DNA from: Rutpela maculata
Lineage: Eukaryota; Arthropoda; Insecta; Coleoptera; Cerambycidae
DNA length: 64,000 nucleotides
Assembly: GCA_936432065.2 (NCBI GenBank)
Contig: OW386293.2
Location: 41,511,923-41,575,922, forward strand
Reading direction: 5' to 3'
Below the pieces are notes generated by a model. It did not search any database, was not told the origin of the DNA, and was given only the letters and a program-made list of their open reading frames with translations. Positions 1 to 9,617 of this stretch are shown piece by piece (position 1 is the stretch's first letter; each line of letters opens with the position of its first letter). A program made the position numbers and the translations under genes.

Positions 1-560
1 GCTTGTCCGTGGTAATGGTAACATATTGTGGAGCAACGTAAGCCTGCTCTTCTGCAACTGCACCTGTTTTCGCACCCTAATTTGCATGAACAAGAAATTA
101 GTGTTATAACAGATTCGGGAGCCGGTTCTTTTGTTGTCATAGTTCGGGTTAATATATCGCCAACTTTTTTCCATCCCCAATCAGTAGCTTCTAGCCAACA
201 TTCTTCCATGTTTGAATTTGGTAAAAAACGCGATATGAGTGTTGCCGAGCAGCAGCAGAAGTTGTTGGTAGTTTTGATAATATTACAGTATTGTTCGCTT
301 TACCAACAAGTTTGTTAAAAGTCATGAATCTGTATACATCTAGACTTTTTTCTGCGGAGGTGGAGTTGTATAAAGCTAGAACAAATCGCTCTCCTACGTC
401 TACAATTTCTCCATGACTAGCTTTTTCATTATTAAAACTTTGCACGATGTCTTGTAATACTTCAGTAATATAACAGTTAAAATTGTAATACATTGGACAA
501 AATTCATAAAGTTTCAAAAATTGCGTGCTTCATCCCCTAGAGGCCTTCGTTTCCACTCCA
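1..560 (-). pseudogene. Decayed Cys-rich (CXC-like) repeat-associated ORF, cut by window edge
   Basis: Read on the minus strand, three successive frames together resemble a protein seen many times in insect genomes as a dispersed, repeat-associated ORF. About 560-517 ends with WKRRPLGDEARNF. 517-191 continues with LKLYEFCPMYYNF and the typical SLDVYRFMTFNKL...NTVILSKLPTTSAAARQHSYRV block. From about 205 down to 1, a third frame reads a tryptophan-rich stretch and then a cysteine cluster (C-x-C-x4-C-x3-C-x-C spacing) that runs off the window. Two frameshifts and no usable start show it is not functional. The function of the family is unknown to me; the Cys-rich tail resembles zinc-binding CXC (Tesmin-like) modules. 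A second remnant lies at about 6,160-6,400. Confidence 0.6.
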
Positions 561-569
561 TTTTGAGGT

Positions 570-1365
570 TTTCTAGATTATTTCTGGAACGGTGCATTTT
601 TCCATAAAAAAACCTATATACAGAATTATTCCTTATAAAATTCTCTATAAAAATTTGTCTAAACTTTTTTCCTAAAATTAATAGTACTTTGGTATATGAG
701 ACGCAAATGTAATCTGCACAGGTCATATAATTCGCTGAATATCCGTATGGCTATTTCCAAAGCTGTCTTTACGCGAAAAAAATATAAATATCTATACACC
801 ACCACAATGTAAAAAATTTCAATTTCTCCCACTACATCTCAGACGACCCAAGATCACTGCATTATTTTAGAGCTTGCTGTAAACGCTGTTACTGTTCAGG
901 GTTGCCAATGTGCGGGATTTTACGCAAAAACCGGGTATTTTAAACCCACTTTCGGGTAAAATCGAAACCGGCAGTCGGCCATTTTGGTTCTTTACATTAT
1001 ATAATTGGAAATTATATCCCATATCACTACACCAAATTTGAACAAAATCCATTCGCTAATTCAAAAGTTACAACAGTGTCCCTATCTGCTGAGCGACCCG
1101 GTATACAATATTCTCGCTTCATCAAAAATCGCGTTATTTTATAGGGGTGAGAGGAATTTATTATAATTTTTTTAGATTATAGTAAAGATTACAATTTATT
1201 GTGTTGACCGGAACCAACCCTTATGTGTGCGCCTTATTTCCCACGGTACTATTAATTTTAAGAAAAAAGTGTAGAGGCATTTTTGATAGAGAATTTTATA
1301 AGGAACAATTTTGTATATAGGTAATTTTATCAAAAAGTGCACCGTTCCCGAGATAATCTAGAAAA
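570..1365. repeat. Inverted pair of ~120-bp repeats (570-690 and 1240-1365)
   Basis: The two ends are about 80-90% identical in opposite orientation; they share GAACGGTGCA, CCTATATACA and TTCCTTATAAAATTCTCTAT. The left copy interrupts the Cys-rich pseudogene. The 550 bases between hold no convincing gene. I cannot tell whether this is one small foldback element or two insertions of the same repeat. Confidence 0.5.
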
Positions 1366-1593
1366 TATTAAGGTATCAGGAGGAAATAAAGGTATTTGAG
1401 GAATTAGGGGAATTACAAGGAATTAAAGGGGAAATAAAGGGTATTTGTCTAGAATAGGTATTAGGTGTACAAAATTTCGCCAGCGGTTGCCCCCTCGTAA
1501 AAACCTAAAAAATATCTGTAATTTTTTTCTTAAATTATCTCTATAAATAAACAAGTTATGGTTCTTCCAAGTTTGAAATGCCGCGATCATCTG
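1366..1593. other. AT-rich intergenic sequence
   Basis: Purine-rich short repeats (variants of AAGGAATTA/GGAAATAAAGG) near 1380-1440, then AT-rich sequence. No gene or RNA seen. Confidence 0.5.
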
Positions 1594-1986
1594 GGCTGAG
1601 CTCGATTACGTCACAATACATGATTCCGCCAACAGCGAGCGGGCGCGGGCACCTTTATACTCGCTGGCAGGCACCGGCAGTTTATAGCCAGCTTGCATTT
1701 GAGAGCCGAGAAAATTGCTAAAACATGCAATTTTGGCACGTTCATATTTTTCGAAAAACACCTTTGGGACGGCCGTATGATGTCTCGACGTAAAGAGGAA
1801 GTCTTCCAGATAAACCTGATCGTAAATTGCACGGCGAAATTCGGCTCGGCACGAACGAATCAAAAGTGACATTTTGTGACATTTCAGAAAATCGAGCACA
1901 TACACTAAATAAAGGGAACATACAGCGCGCCGCCGGTATGGCAAGTCAGCGCGTTGTGTATTGTGACGTCACGGTGGACTTCAGCC
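1594..1986. repeat. Possible small foldback/MITE with GACGTCACAATAC-type ends
   Basis: The left end (1594-1619, GGCTGAG..TTACGTCACAATAC) and right end (1958-1986) are imperfect inverted copies containing a CRE-like TGACGTCA core. The ~340 bp between is GC-richer than the surroundings. Minus-strand open frames here have no recognisable domain. Boundaries and superfamily are uncertain. Confidence 0.4.
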
Positions 1987-2011
1987 GAGGCGAAGTATTC
2001 AAATAAGATAT

Positions 2012-2463
2012 TGTAATATGTTGCAACCCCTTAAAAATTAAGGTTATGTTGGTTACTAAAAAGTAGTAGTATTTGCACCTACTCGAGAAACCTACCAGAA
2101 GTTAGTTCTGGTGACATCTGGAATTATCTAGAGAATGGTGGTGACATCTGGAATTATCTAGAGAATGGTGGCGTCATCACGGAAAAATCGAGATCTGTCA
2201 TTTTTAGGTATAAAAGACCGACCGCATTCTCAGCGAGTAGTTCAGAAGTTCAGAAAGTATAGAAAGTGGGGTTAAGAGTTCAAAGAGAAACAAAGTGATA
2301 AACATTGTGGATTTTAGTCAGTAAAGTGTATTTAAATTAATAATAGTATTGTGAAGTATCCAGTAAATATTTAATAAAGTGTGTTAGTGGACATCTCTTG
2401 TTATAATTTTTGGAACCCACGGAATTTGCGAGGGTGGTTTCCTAAGGGTGGAAACACGTTACA
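2012..2463 (+). repeat. 5' LTR of the deleted gypsy element (452 bp)
   Basis: Matches 5603-6024 almost exactly. A 30-bp unit at 2111-2140 is repeated in tandem at 2141-2170; the 3' LTR has one copy, which accounts for the whole 452 versus 422 bp difference. Substitutions: A in the 3' copy for G in AAAGTGGGG, and T versus C four bases from the 3' end. AATAAA at 2373-2378 is a candidate polyadenylation signal. Confidence 0.93.
2209..2216 (+). promoter_or_regulatory. TATA box of the LTR promoter
   Basis: TATAAAAG inside the LTR, followed about 20-30 bp downstream by a likely transcription start region (CATTCTCAG). The same box occurs in the 3' LTR near 5770. Placement in U3 is as expected for a gypsy element. 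Confidence 0.7.
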
Positions 2464-2465
2464 AT

Positions 2466-2483
2466 TGGTGTCAGAAAGCGGAA
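2466..2483 (+). other. Primer binding site, tRNA-Leu type
   Basis: TGGTGTCAGAAAGCGGA begins two bases after the LTR end. It resembles the complement of insect tRNA-Leu 3' ends (TGGTGTCAGAAGTGGG type), with one or two differences. The tRNA assignment is from general knowledge and not tested. Confidence 0.6.
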
Positions 2484-2900
2484 TTTTATGACAAGAGGAG
2501 CTCTGAAGTTGTGCTGGAGTGTTCGAGAAGTATTCTCGAGGTTTAGTACTAACACGGAGGACTCATTTACTGGACATTGTTCGAGGGTTATTTTCGAACA
2601 GGAAAATAGTGTTAAGTGCATTTTTGAGACATTGTAGAACATTTTATTAGGACATTAGTGTGATAATTAATTCCTTTGAACTGAAAAGTGATAGAGACAC
2701 TGAAAAAAGACTCATTTAGTGCGTGAAAATTTCTAGAACTTTTCTATTTGGACATTAGTGGAGATTATTAAATTCTCTGGACTGGATAGTGACAAAAGAC
2801 TCTGGATAAGACTTTTTCGTGCTGTTTCTAGATTTTTCTGGAAAGTTCCATTGCCGATATTGACGTGACAGTTAAATTTGTTTTATTTTAATTTCATTGT

Positions 2901-5591
2901 ATGCCCGTAACAACAAGTATGGCAGGAGAGAAACAAATGCAGGATCTACTTGCAGAGCTTACGAGGATGATGGCGCAGCAACGCCAGGAAGATAAAGAAG
3001 AACAGGAGAAAAGACGTCAAGAGGAAGAAAAGCGACGTCAGAAAGAAAAAGAGCATGAAGAGAGAAGACGTCAAGAAGAAAAAAACGAATTGAGAAAAAT
3101 TATGGAAGACCTGAAGATACGACAGCAAGAGGAGAAAGAAGAGCAAGAAAGACGACGTCAAGAGGAGAAAGAGGAACAAGAAAGACGACGTCAAAAGGAG
3201 AAAGAGGAACAAGAAAGACGCCAAGAAGAATTAAGGAAAATTCTAAATGAACAAATGAAAATACAACAAGACACTATCATTTCTGCCAATGAAGTACTAA
3301 AATGTGAAGTTAAAGAAGAGATAAACAAGGTGGAAGAAAAAGTAGATAAGGTAGAAGACAAAGTAGATGTAGTTGAGACCGAAGTCAGTCAGATCAAAGG
3401 AAAGATGAGTGAGTTCGAAGGAGAAGTGGAGCGACTTAAACGTCAGCTGGGAGAAAAAGGAGGCCAGTTAGTAACATCATCGGGTCCTCGATTAAAGCCT
3501 CCCTCCTTTGACGGCCAAAGCTCATGGACAACCTACAAGAGACAATTTGAGGCAGCAGCATCGGCAAATAACTGGGATAACGAGGAAAAGGCTATGGCAT
3601 TAGTACTGGCGTTAAGGGGCCAGGCCTCAGAATTACTTCAGACTATCCCGATGGAGAAACAAAGGGACTTTAAAGTCTTGGAAGCTGCATTAGACTTGAG
3701 GTATGGCGATCAACACCTTGCCCAATTATACCAGGCTCAGCTGAAATCCCGGATGCAAAAAGCTGGGGAAAGTTTACAAGAATTTGAAGCTGCGATAGAG
3801 AGACTGGCACACCTGGCGTATCCAAATGCACCTAAAGAATTCCAGGAACAATTAGCCGTGGGGGCCTTTTTAGATGGTATAAGGGACGAAGAGGTCAGGC
3901 GAGTTCTGAGGCTGACGAGACACCAAAGTAGTAGCGAAGCTTTGGTGCGTGCACTCGAAGTAGAAGCCGCTTACAGGGATACGCCAAGGTCGAGAGTGCG
4001 AGCTGTGACTCTCGAAGAATCACAACCAGAAATGAACCAGAACCCCATGTTGACAGAAATACAGAAAATGTTCACCAAATTATATGATAAATTGGATGGC
4101 CTCGGGAAGCAAGAAAAACAACAAAATAGAGGAAAGCCGAGCGGAGGTATTAAATGTTTCAACTGCGGCAAGGTGGGACATATGAAACGAGACTGTCGAC
4201 TGCAGAACTCGGAGAGTCGAGTAAATGCTGTGAATATTGAAGAGAAGCAGGAAAACAGTACCAGGGGGGTTGTTCTGGCTAGGGAATGCAGTGCCCCCAG
4301 AGAAATTAAGATTTCCCAGCTTCGAAGAATCGCAAGCAGTCTGATGTTGCATGGATATGTGAACGGAAGAAAATGTTTGTTTACCATCGACACAGGTACT
4401 ACGTCATCAATAGTACGGCCAGGATTTATATCGGGCATAAAGATTACCAAGAGGCAAAATGAAGAAGTGATCGTCCGGACAGCTACGGGGGACAGGGCTA
4501 CGGTTTATGGAGAAGTAGACCTGGGTTTGCAGATTGGGCATTTGAGGTTCGACCACAGGGTCATCGTGGCTGACATTACGGATGACTTCATTTTGGGACT
4601 GGACATTATGGAACAGTATGGATTTATTGTTGACGTAGGGAAGCGAATGTTAAGGATTGGGAACGAACAATTTAGTTTGTCAAAAGTGAACGACCAATGC
4701 GAGAAAACCAGGCTGTTGACAACGCAGGCAGTCAAAACTCCTGCATTATACAGAAAAACAGACAAGGAAGATTGCAAGGTGAGAAAATTGCCGAACATGG
4801 TTGAAGTGAACACTGTCAAGGTCGATCTTCCAGACAGTTGGTCAAAGAAAATTCTGAAGCAAGAGCAATTGCGCGATGTAGAAATCGGACCCATGTTGAG
4901 AGCAAAAGAAGAGGGAACGCGTCCAGCATGGAAGGATGTTTCCGACAAAGAAGTGGGGCTGAAGGCTTTATGGTCACAATGGGATTCACTTACGGTCGTA
5001 GATAAGCTTTTGAGGAGAGCATGGGAAAGCCCAGATGGGAAGCAGGTTGCCATGCGTCTAGTGATTCCCAGGTGTCGTGTACCAGAAGTACTCCAGGAAG
5101 CACATAATGAAACGTCCAGCAGACACTTCGGCATAAACAAGACATTGAGTAGAGCACGGGAACAGTTCTATTGGGTTAATAGTCGCCAGGATGTGGAGGC
5201 CTGGTGTCACAAGTGTAAAAATTGTGCTGCCCGTGGAGAACCATTTTCGATGAGCAACTACAGAAATGAAAGTCGAGAACAGCCAAAGAATGATCGAGAG
5301 CAGATGAACAGAACTAGTAACCGCTTGAAGGCTCGTTATGATCAGAATGCCAGTACAGGGGGATTCAAGGTGGGGGATCTGGTTTGGCTGTACAACCCAC
5401 AGCGGAAGGAATGGAGATCCCCGAAATTTCAACCTCCTTGGGATGGACCGTATACTGTTATTACCCGAATTAATGATGTCGTCTATCGGATTCAACGAAA
5501 CAAAAAGTCCAAGATGAAGATCGTACACTTGGATAGACTGGCGAAGTATGTGAAAGAGGCTGAATTGCCTGACCGGGACGTTCAGGCTTAA
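2901..5591 (+). CDS. Gag-protease fused to integrase ends (RT/RNaseH/IN core deleted)
   Basis: An uninterrupted 896-residue frame starting ATG. Residues 30-180 are a highly charged R/E/Q/K coiled coil built of repeated RRRQEEKEEQE units. Residues 195-360 are a Ty3-type Gag capsid (PSFDGQSSWTTYKRQFE, then helices ending LEVEAAYR). A CCHC zinc knuckle lies at C419-C422-H427-C432. The aspartic protease has D497-T-G and ILGLDIM at 564. From about 640 the sequence jumps to the linker before integrase (IGPMLRAKEEGTRP, ALWSQWDSL), then the integrase HHCC zinc finger (H735, H742, C772, C775). It jumps again at about 780 to the integrase C-terminus (KVGDLVWLYNPQR, WDGPYTVI). Two large deletions that both kept the frame are notable. 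A 437-nt leader (2464-2900) precedes it. Expected product: virus-like particle protein with protease, no polymerase. Confidence 0.92.
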   Translation: MPVTTSMAGEKQMQDLLAELTRMMAQQRQEDKEEQEKRRQEEEKRRQKEKEHEERRRQEEKNELRKIMEDLKIRQQEEKEEQERRRQEEKEEQERRRQKEKEEQERRQEELRKILNEQMKIQQDTIISANEVLKCEVKEEINKVEEKVDKVEDKVDVVETEVSQIKGKMSEFEGEVERLKRQLGEKGGQLVTSSGPRLKPPSFDGQSSWTTYKRQFEAAASANNWDNEEKAMALVLALRGQASELLQTIPMEKQRDFKVLEAALDLRYGDQHLAQLYQAQLKSRMQKAGESLQEFEAAIERLAHLAYPNAPKEFQEQLAVGAFLDGIRDEEVRRVLRLTRHQSSSEALVRALEVEAAYRDTPRSRVRAVTLEESQPEMNQNPMLTEIQKMFTKLYDKLDGLGKQEKQQNRGKPSGGIKCFNCGKVGHMKRDCRLQNSESRVNAVNIEEKQENSTRGVVLARECSAPREIKISQLRRIASSLMLHGYVNGRKCLFTIDTGTTSSIVRPGFISGIKITKRQNEEVIVRTATGDRATVYGEVDLGLQIGHLRFDHRVIVADITDDFILGLDIMEQYGFIVDVGKRMLRIGNEQFSLSKVNDQCEKTRLLTTQAVKTPALYRKTDKEDCKVRKLPNMVEVNTVKVDLPDSWSKKILKQEQLRDVEIGPMLRAKEEGTRPAWKDVSDKEVGLKALWSQWDSLTVVDKLLRRAWESPDGKQVAMRLVIPRCRVPEVLQEAHNETSSRHFGINKTLSRAREQFYWVNSRQDVEAWCHKCKNCAARGEPFSMSNYRNESREQPKNDREQMNRTSNRLKARYDQNASTGGFKVGDLVWLYNPQRKEWRSPKFQPPWDGPYTVITRINDVVYRIQRNKKSKMKIVHLDRLAKYVKEAELPDRDVQA

Positions 5592-5602
5592 GGAGGGGGC
5601 AG
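5591..5602 (+). other. Polypurine tract
   Basis: AGGAGGGGGCAG immediately upstream of the 3' LTR; the plus-strand priming site of reverse transcription. It overlaps the end of the ORF stop region. Confidence 0.85.
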
Positions 5603-6024
5603 TGTAATATGTTGCAACCCCTTAAAAATTAAGGTTATGTTGGTTACTAAAAAGTAGTAGTATTTGCACCTACTCGAGAAACCTACCAGAAGTTAGTTCT
5701 GGTGACATCTGGAATTATCTAGAGAATGGTGGCGTCATCACGGAAAAATCGAGATCTGTCATTTTTAGGTATAAAAGACCGACCGCATTCTCAGCGAGTA
5801 GTTCAGAAGTTCAGAAAGTATAGAAAGTGAGGTTAAGAGTTCAAAGAGAAACAAAGTGATAAACATTGTGGATTTTAGTCAGTAAAGTGTATTTAAATTA
5901 ATAATAGTATTGTGAAGTATCCAGTAAATATTTAATAAAGTGTGTTAGTGGACATCTCTTGTTATAATTTTTGGAACCCACGGAATTTGCGAGGGTGGTT
6001 TCCTAAGGGTGGAAACACGTCACA
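5603..6024 (+). repeat. 3' LTR of the deleted gypsy element (422 bp)
   Basis: Copy of 2012-2463 without the 30-bp duplication. Followed by the ATAT target duplication at 6025-6028. Confidence 0.93.
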
Positions 6025-6159
6025 ATATTGAATAAGTTCGTGAGTTTTTCTGATATCGAGATAATTTTTTTTTTGTTTGACTAGTTATCTGAAAGACTAC
6101 TAAATGAGGTTGAATGTACATGATATTTCTAAAATAGGAAAATTCCTAATTGACATTAT

Positions 6160-6400
6160 TGATCTACTGGGAAGTAGGGTCGTCCGGATCATCATCCATA
6201 TCCCCTAACTGGCTGTTTGTGCAGCTGGATCCTCTACAGCTCCTGCACATAATGCTGCAGTTCAGACTAGAGTTCCTGCACTCGCACCGGGCACCGCAGT
6301 CCGCCTTGCAGGCACAGGAAATTAGTCGTATCGGGAACTGGCTGCCTTGTGGTAGGAACCGGAATCAGGTCCCGGAGAACCAGCCCTCCTACTAGGTGCA
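6160..6400 (-). pseudogene. Second Cys-rich (CXC-like) repeat-associated remnant
   Basis: On the minus strand one frame reads IPVPTTRQPVPDT, then after a 1-nt shift ISCACKADCGARCEC followed by more cysteines (NCSIMCRSCRGSSC). It then runs an acidic tail to a stop near 6,160. This is the same C-terminal module as at 1-190, so this is a second decayed copy of that family. The frame break and lack of an N-terminal part make it a pseudogene. It is not visibly linked to the neighbouring LTR element or receptor gene. Confidence 0.6.
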
Positions 6401-7428
6401 GGATGAGAGAAGACCGCGGAGCATTCCTGTAGCTCAGGTCTCTTCTTCAGGAGATTCCACGCCTTCTGCTTTACCATTATATACAGAGCTGATGCCCGTG
6501 TCTACCATGACTTAACTACGATCACTCGATTTTTCCGCACCAATGAACCGATGCACACACTCCGAGGACTGTCATGCTACTGAACTATGAAGGCATGACT
6601 CGCCGTGCGCCTGCTTAATTGTTTAGACTAGACGTGATCGACGCAACAATGAACGCACTTAACTGTCCGAGTGTCGCCGCCCCGTAACGGGTGACGCTAC
6701 AGAGAAGATTGACATATCAATGAAAAGCTCAAAGAATGAAGAGAAATGTTTATTCGGGTACGTTTTCCCCACCGAGGCTTCATTTATCCTCAATGGCGTC
6801 ACTTTTTTTTTCAATTTTTGAAATTTTGACAGCACTAGAAAGGAAAATTATGAGCAAAACATGCATAGAACATCTGAAATATGAACAAATATGCTTCTCC
6901 GAAGCTTTTATGATCATTTCGACCCAAACTGGACCAGTAACAACCTTTCTGCTGCACTTTATAGCCAGTTCTGTAATTTCTGCGACTTTGGCTCTTGTTG
7001 CTTCGCAAAAACAGGGAGAGTGGGGGACTTCTTGGTATGCGTTATCCTGGACCAAAACTACAATCCTGCAAATTTTCAGCTTTACAATAATTAATTCCGG
7101 GCAGAAGCGATATATTGACTAAAACTTCTGGGCTATAATAATAACCTCGGTTACTAGTGTGAGTATAATGGGTATGGGTATAATTCCAATTCCAGAAGTT
7201 CATCAAATTGTTTCACGTTCCAGAGAAGACCAAAAAGTAAAACAGAATTGACTATTTGCATGTAATACTAAGCAGTACCACACTATAATTAGTATGACTC
7301 TAAATGAAAAGAGGTTCTAGAAACAGCAAACACATTGAAAAATCAGTTAAATAATTGGAGAGCTGCGACTGAGAAATTGAGTTTGAGTTAATTATGTTAG
7401 CAATTCACGTTTGAAAATGCTGTAACAA
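6401..7428. other. Intergenic; one unsupported 128-codon plus-strand frame
   Basis: An open plus-strand frame (6736-7122) and a competing minus-strand frame (6780-7055) overlap here; neither shows a domain, signal peptide or homology I recognise. The last ~300 bases lie just downstream of the receptor stop codon and would contain its 3' UTR. Confidence 0.4.
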
Positions 7429-9236
7429 TTAAACCTGGCATATTTTTTGCCTCTTTGCTACGATTAGCTCAACTATAAACACCAAAATGCAAATACCGTA
7501 GCCATATATAAAAATTTGTAGAACTGGTTTTAGATTTTCGTATCTAATATAACTCTCTTCGTTTTGACTTTTTGTATTTGTTTCCTCAGTTACTTCCTTT
7601 GTCCATTTTACCAGAAATCCAGAACTGATAATTCTATTCATAATATTATTAAATGCTTCAACAAAAGGAAACCCCTTTCTCATGAATATTGTTATGGGAA
7701 TAGAAAACATACTAAGATCCATACAATATATAGAAGATTTTTCAATTTTGTTGTTTTTAAGATGGTATTTTACTTGTAAATCTGACATAAGCAATGTAGA
7801 GTTTCCATAAAGAGATACTGATTTTAGGCACTCTACAGAATCTTTGCAATCTTCTAATTTACTGCTGAGTTCACCAATAGGTCCGTTGTTAACATCGATA
7901 TTTTCTATATACCATCGAGCAACTTTCCTACCATAAACGGGCAACTGGTCCTTGCGAATTTCGCTTATTGAACTATATTTTTCCTTGTAAGTGGGGCTGG
8001 CTAGAATACTGGTCAAATAAGAAGGATAAATCTGACTCAAATGGAAGCCGAGAATCATAAGCAAAGCAATTAGGAATTTTACTTTTATGGTTTGTGGTAA
8101 AATATTTGCAGTCGCACCAATCAATAATGCAAAATTGCTTTGTAAACAATTCAGAAAACTTTTGCATGACGTTGGCTCATTGCTGTTGTAATTACTGAAG
8201 TACCAAATGCAGCAAGTGACGCCCAAATACGACAATGCTATGCAGGACCATACATGACTACTGAAAATATTGGCAATATGACTCATTTTTTCATTTATCA
8301 ATTTGTGGGGTACGCACAACATAAGCTTGTAGTAAACATAAGTAGGGCCCGGATGAAAGTATTTTATTCTATCAGCAGTTTCTGAGTATCCTCCGATAAC
8401 CATATCAATCGATTCATTTTGCAACAATTTGAAATCTCCCAGAAGCGTTTCATTTTCAATTGCTCCTTTGCCGGAAGTTTTATCATACAGCAATTTCACA
8501 TTTAAAGCAGAAGCCGCCGTGTTCAATAAATTTATGTCTATGCCATTATGTCTCCTCAAAACTTTGTTCTTGTTTGGGTTTATTACAAACGGCAGTAAGG
8601 ACACATATTTTATTTTTACTGTGCAATTTGTGAAAGATCTTCGCTTATTGATTTCAGATAATGAGGTATTAGATTGAAGAGTTCCAAGTGAGCATCGGCC
8701 TATGCTAAATTGTTCATAAGTACCACAACGTGCTGAAAACGAGTACATTTTATAATTGGTTACATTTTGAGTATTCTGAAGTAGAATTATGGCACTTGTC
8801 ACGTTTCTTCTCCACAAAATTTCCGACGTCCTTTTTGCAGCCTTTTTTATATTTCTGAATTTTTCTTGAAGGAAAACAATAATTTTGTCAAAGCGATAGT
8901 TAAAAAAATTACTTAAATCGAAATATGATTTTGATGCCACGATGAATCCTTGTGAGGTTTCTTGAAAATGAGGCAGCTGATGTTTTGCGTTCATATTTTC
9001 TACTGAGACTGTCCAGAGAGATTCCTTCATTAACTTGGAAATTATCAACTGATTCAATAAAACTGAAGAGAAGTTTTCATGAGGCAAATATATATAAGTA
9101 ACGGTGGTGAAATAGTATGGGAAAAACTTCTTGCTTATTTCCAAAATGCACTGGCCTAGGGAGGTACTTGAGTCCATTTCAGATGACAGCGGCTGAAGTA
9201 GCCCTTCACCTGATTTAGCAGCAAACAAAATGAACG
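7429..9236 (-). CDS. Ionotropic receptor (divergent insect IR), last large exon
   Basis: About 600 codons on the minus strand with the architecture of insect ionotropic receptors, the variant glutamate-receptor family of chemosensory ligand-gated cation channels. Numbered from the internal TTG at 9228: ligand-binding lobe S1 about 213-300, including DRIKYFHPGP with R287 at the usual binding-arginine position; TM1 about 325-344; pore loop 363-378; TM2 383-405 followed by SYLTSILAS, the counterpart of the SYTANLAA motif; S2 about 420-560; TM3 569-590; short basic C-tail. No in-frame ATG lies at the N-terminus: an upstream TAA is close, and a good splice acceptor sits at 9237. So at least one upstream exon carrying the start and signal peptide is expected at higher coordinates. 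No stops or frameshifts in the exon, so it is probably functional. Subfamily not assigned. Confidence 0.88.
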
Positions 9237-9249
9237 CTGTAAAAAAACA
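9237..9249 (-). other. Splice acceptor of the ionotropic receptor exon
   Basis: On the minus strand CTGTTTTTTTACAG ends at 9237, a classic polypyrimidine tract plus CAG. The exon then opens in the receptor frame (phase with two leading bases, then FILFAAKSG). It explains why the frame lacks an ATG. The partner exon could not be identified in the repeats upstream. Confidence 0.7.
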
Positions 9250-9298
9250 GTTTTATAAATGCCATCAAAAATTTGAGTTAGTTAGAAACCATTATTTT

Positions 9299-9612
9299 CT
9301 AAAAGGACCCCGGAACAAAACCCATGAAAATGTTGATTCGGTGGAATCAGCTGAAATTTTGGTATTTTGTAGTTCAAGTCATGCTGATCAAAAGTTCTTA
9401 TCACATCGAGCCAATCCTATGAACAGTTTTTGAGATACAGCTTTTCAAAGTTAGGTAATTTGCGTCATTTTAGACATTCAAGAACTTTTTACTCTTAAAC
9501 TATTAACTTTAGCAAAAAATTGCAAGGGTCGAAATATTTTTGTTCAAGTCCAATAAAGCTCAAAAATTTTTTAAAAAATTTTTTATCAATTTTTGGGTTA
9601 GGTAAAATAAAT
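9299..9612 (+). repeat. Dispersed repeat, inverted partner of 27550-27832
   Basis: CTAAAAGGACCCCGGAAC... through GGGTTAGGTAAAATA matches 27550-27832 in reverse orientation, about 18 kb away, with few differences. Its first ~110 bp (TTCGGTGGAATCAGCTGAAA...) is also a diverged direct repeat of 9636-9745. It probably lies in the receptor gene's upstream intron. Confidence 0.75.
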
Positions 9613-9617
9613 ATATT

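Larger units (their letters stand above)
2012..6024 (+). mobile_element. Internally deleted Ty3/gypsy LTR retrotransposon with intact gag-pro-IN-ends ORF
   Basis: A complete LTR-to-LTR insertion. ATAT at 2008-2011 and 6025-6028 is a perfect 4-bp target duplication. LTRs begin TGTAATATG and end with ACA. They differ by only two substitutions plus a 30-bp tandem duplication present only in the 5' LTR, so the insertion is young. A tRNA-like primer site follows the 5' LTR and a polypurine tract precedes the 3' LTR. The internal region is about 3.1 kb instead of the 4.5-6 kb usual for a gypsy element because the RT, RNase H and integrase catalytic core are missing. Transposition must depend on an enzyme supplied by a related full-length element. 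Confidence 0.93.

Noticed and set aside
2946..3224. Minus-strand frame rich in Phe/Leu
   Set aside because: Antisense shadow of the R/E/Q-rich coiled coil of Gag.
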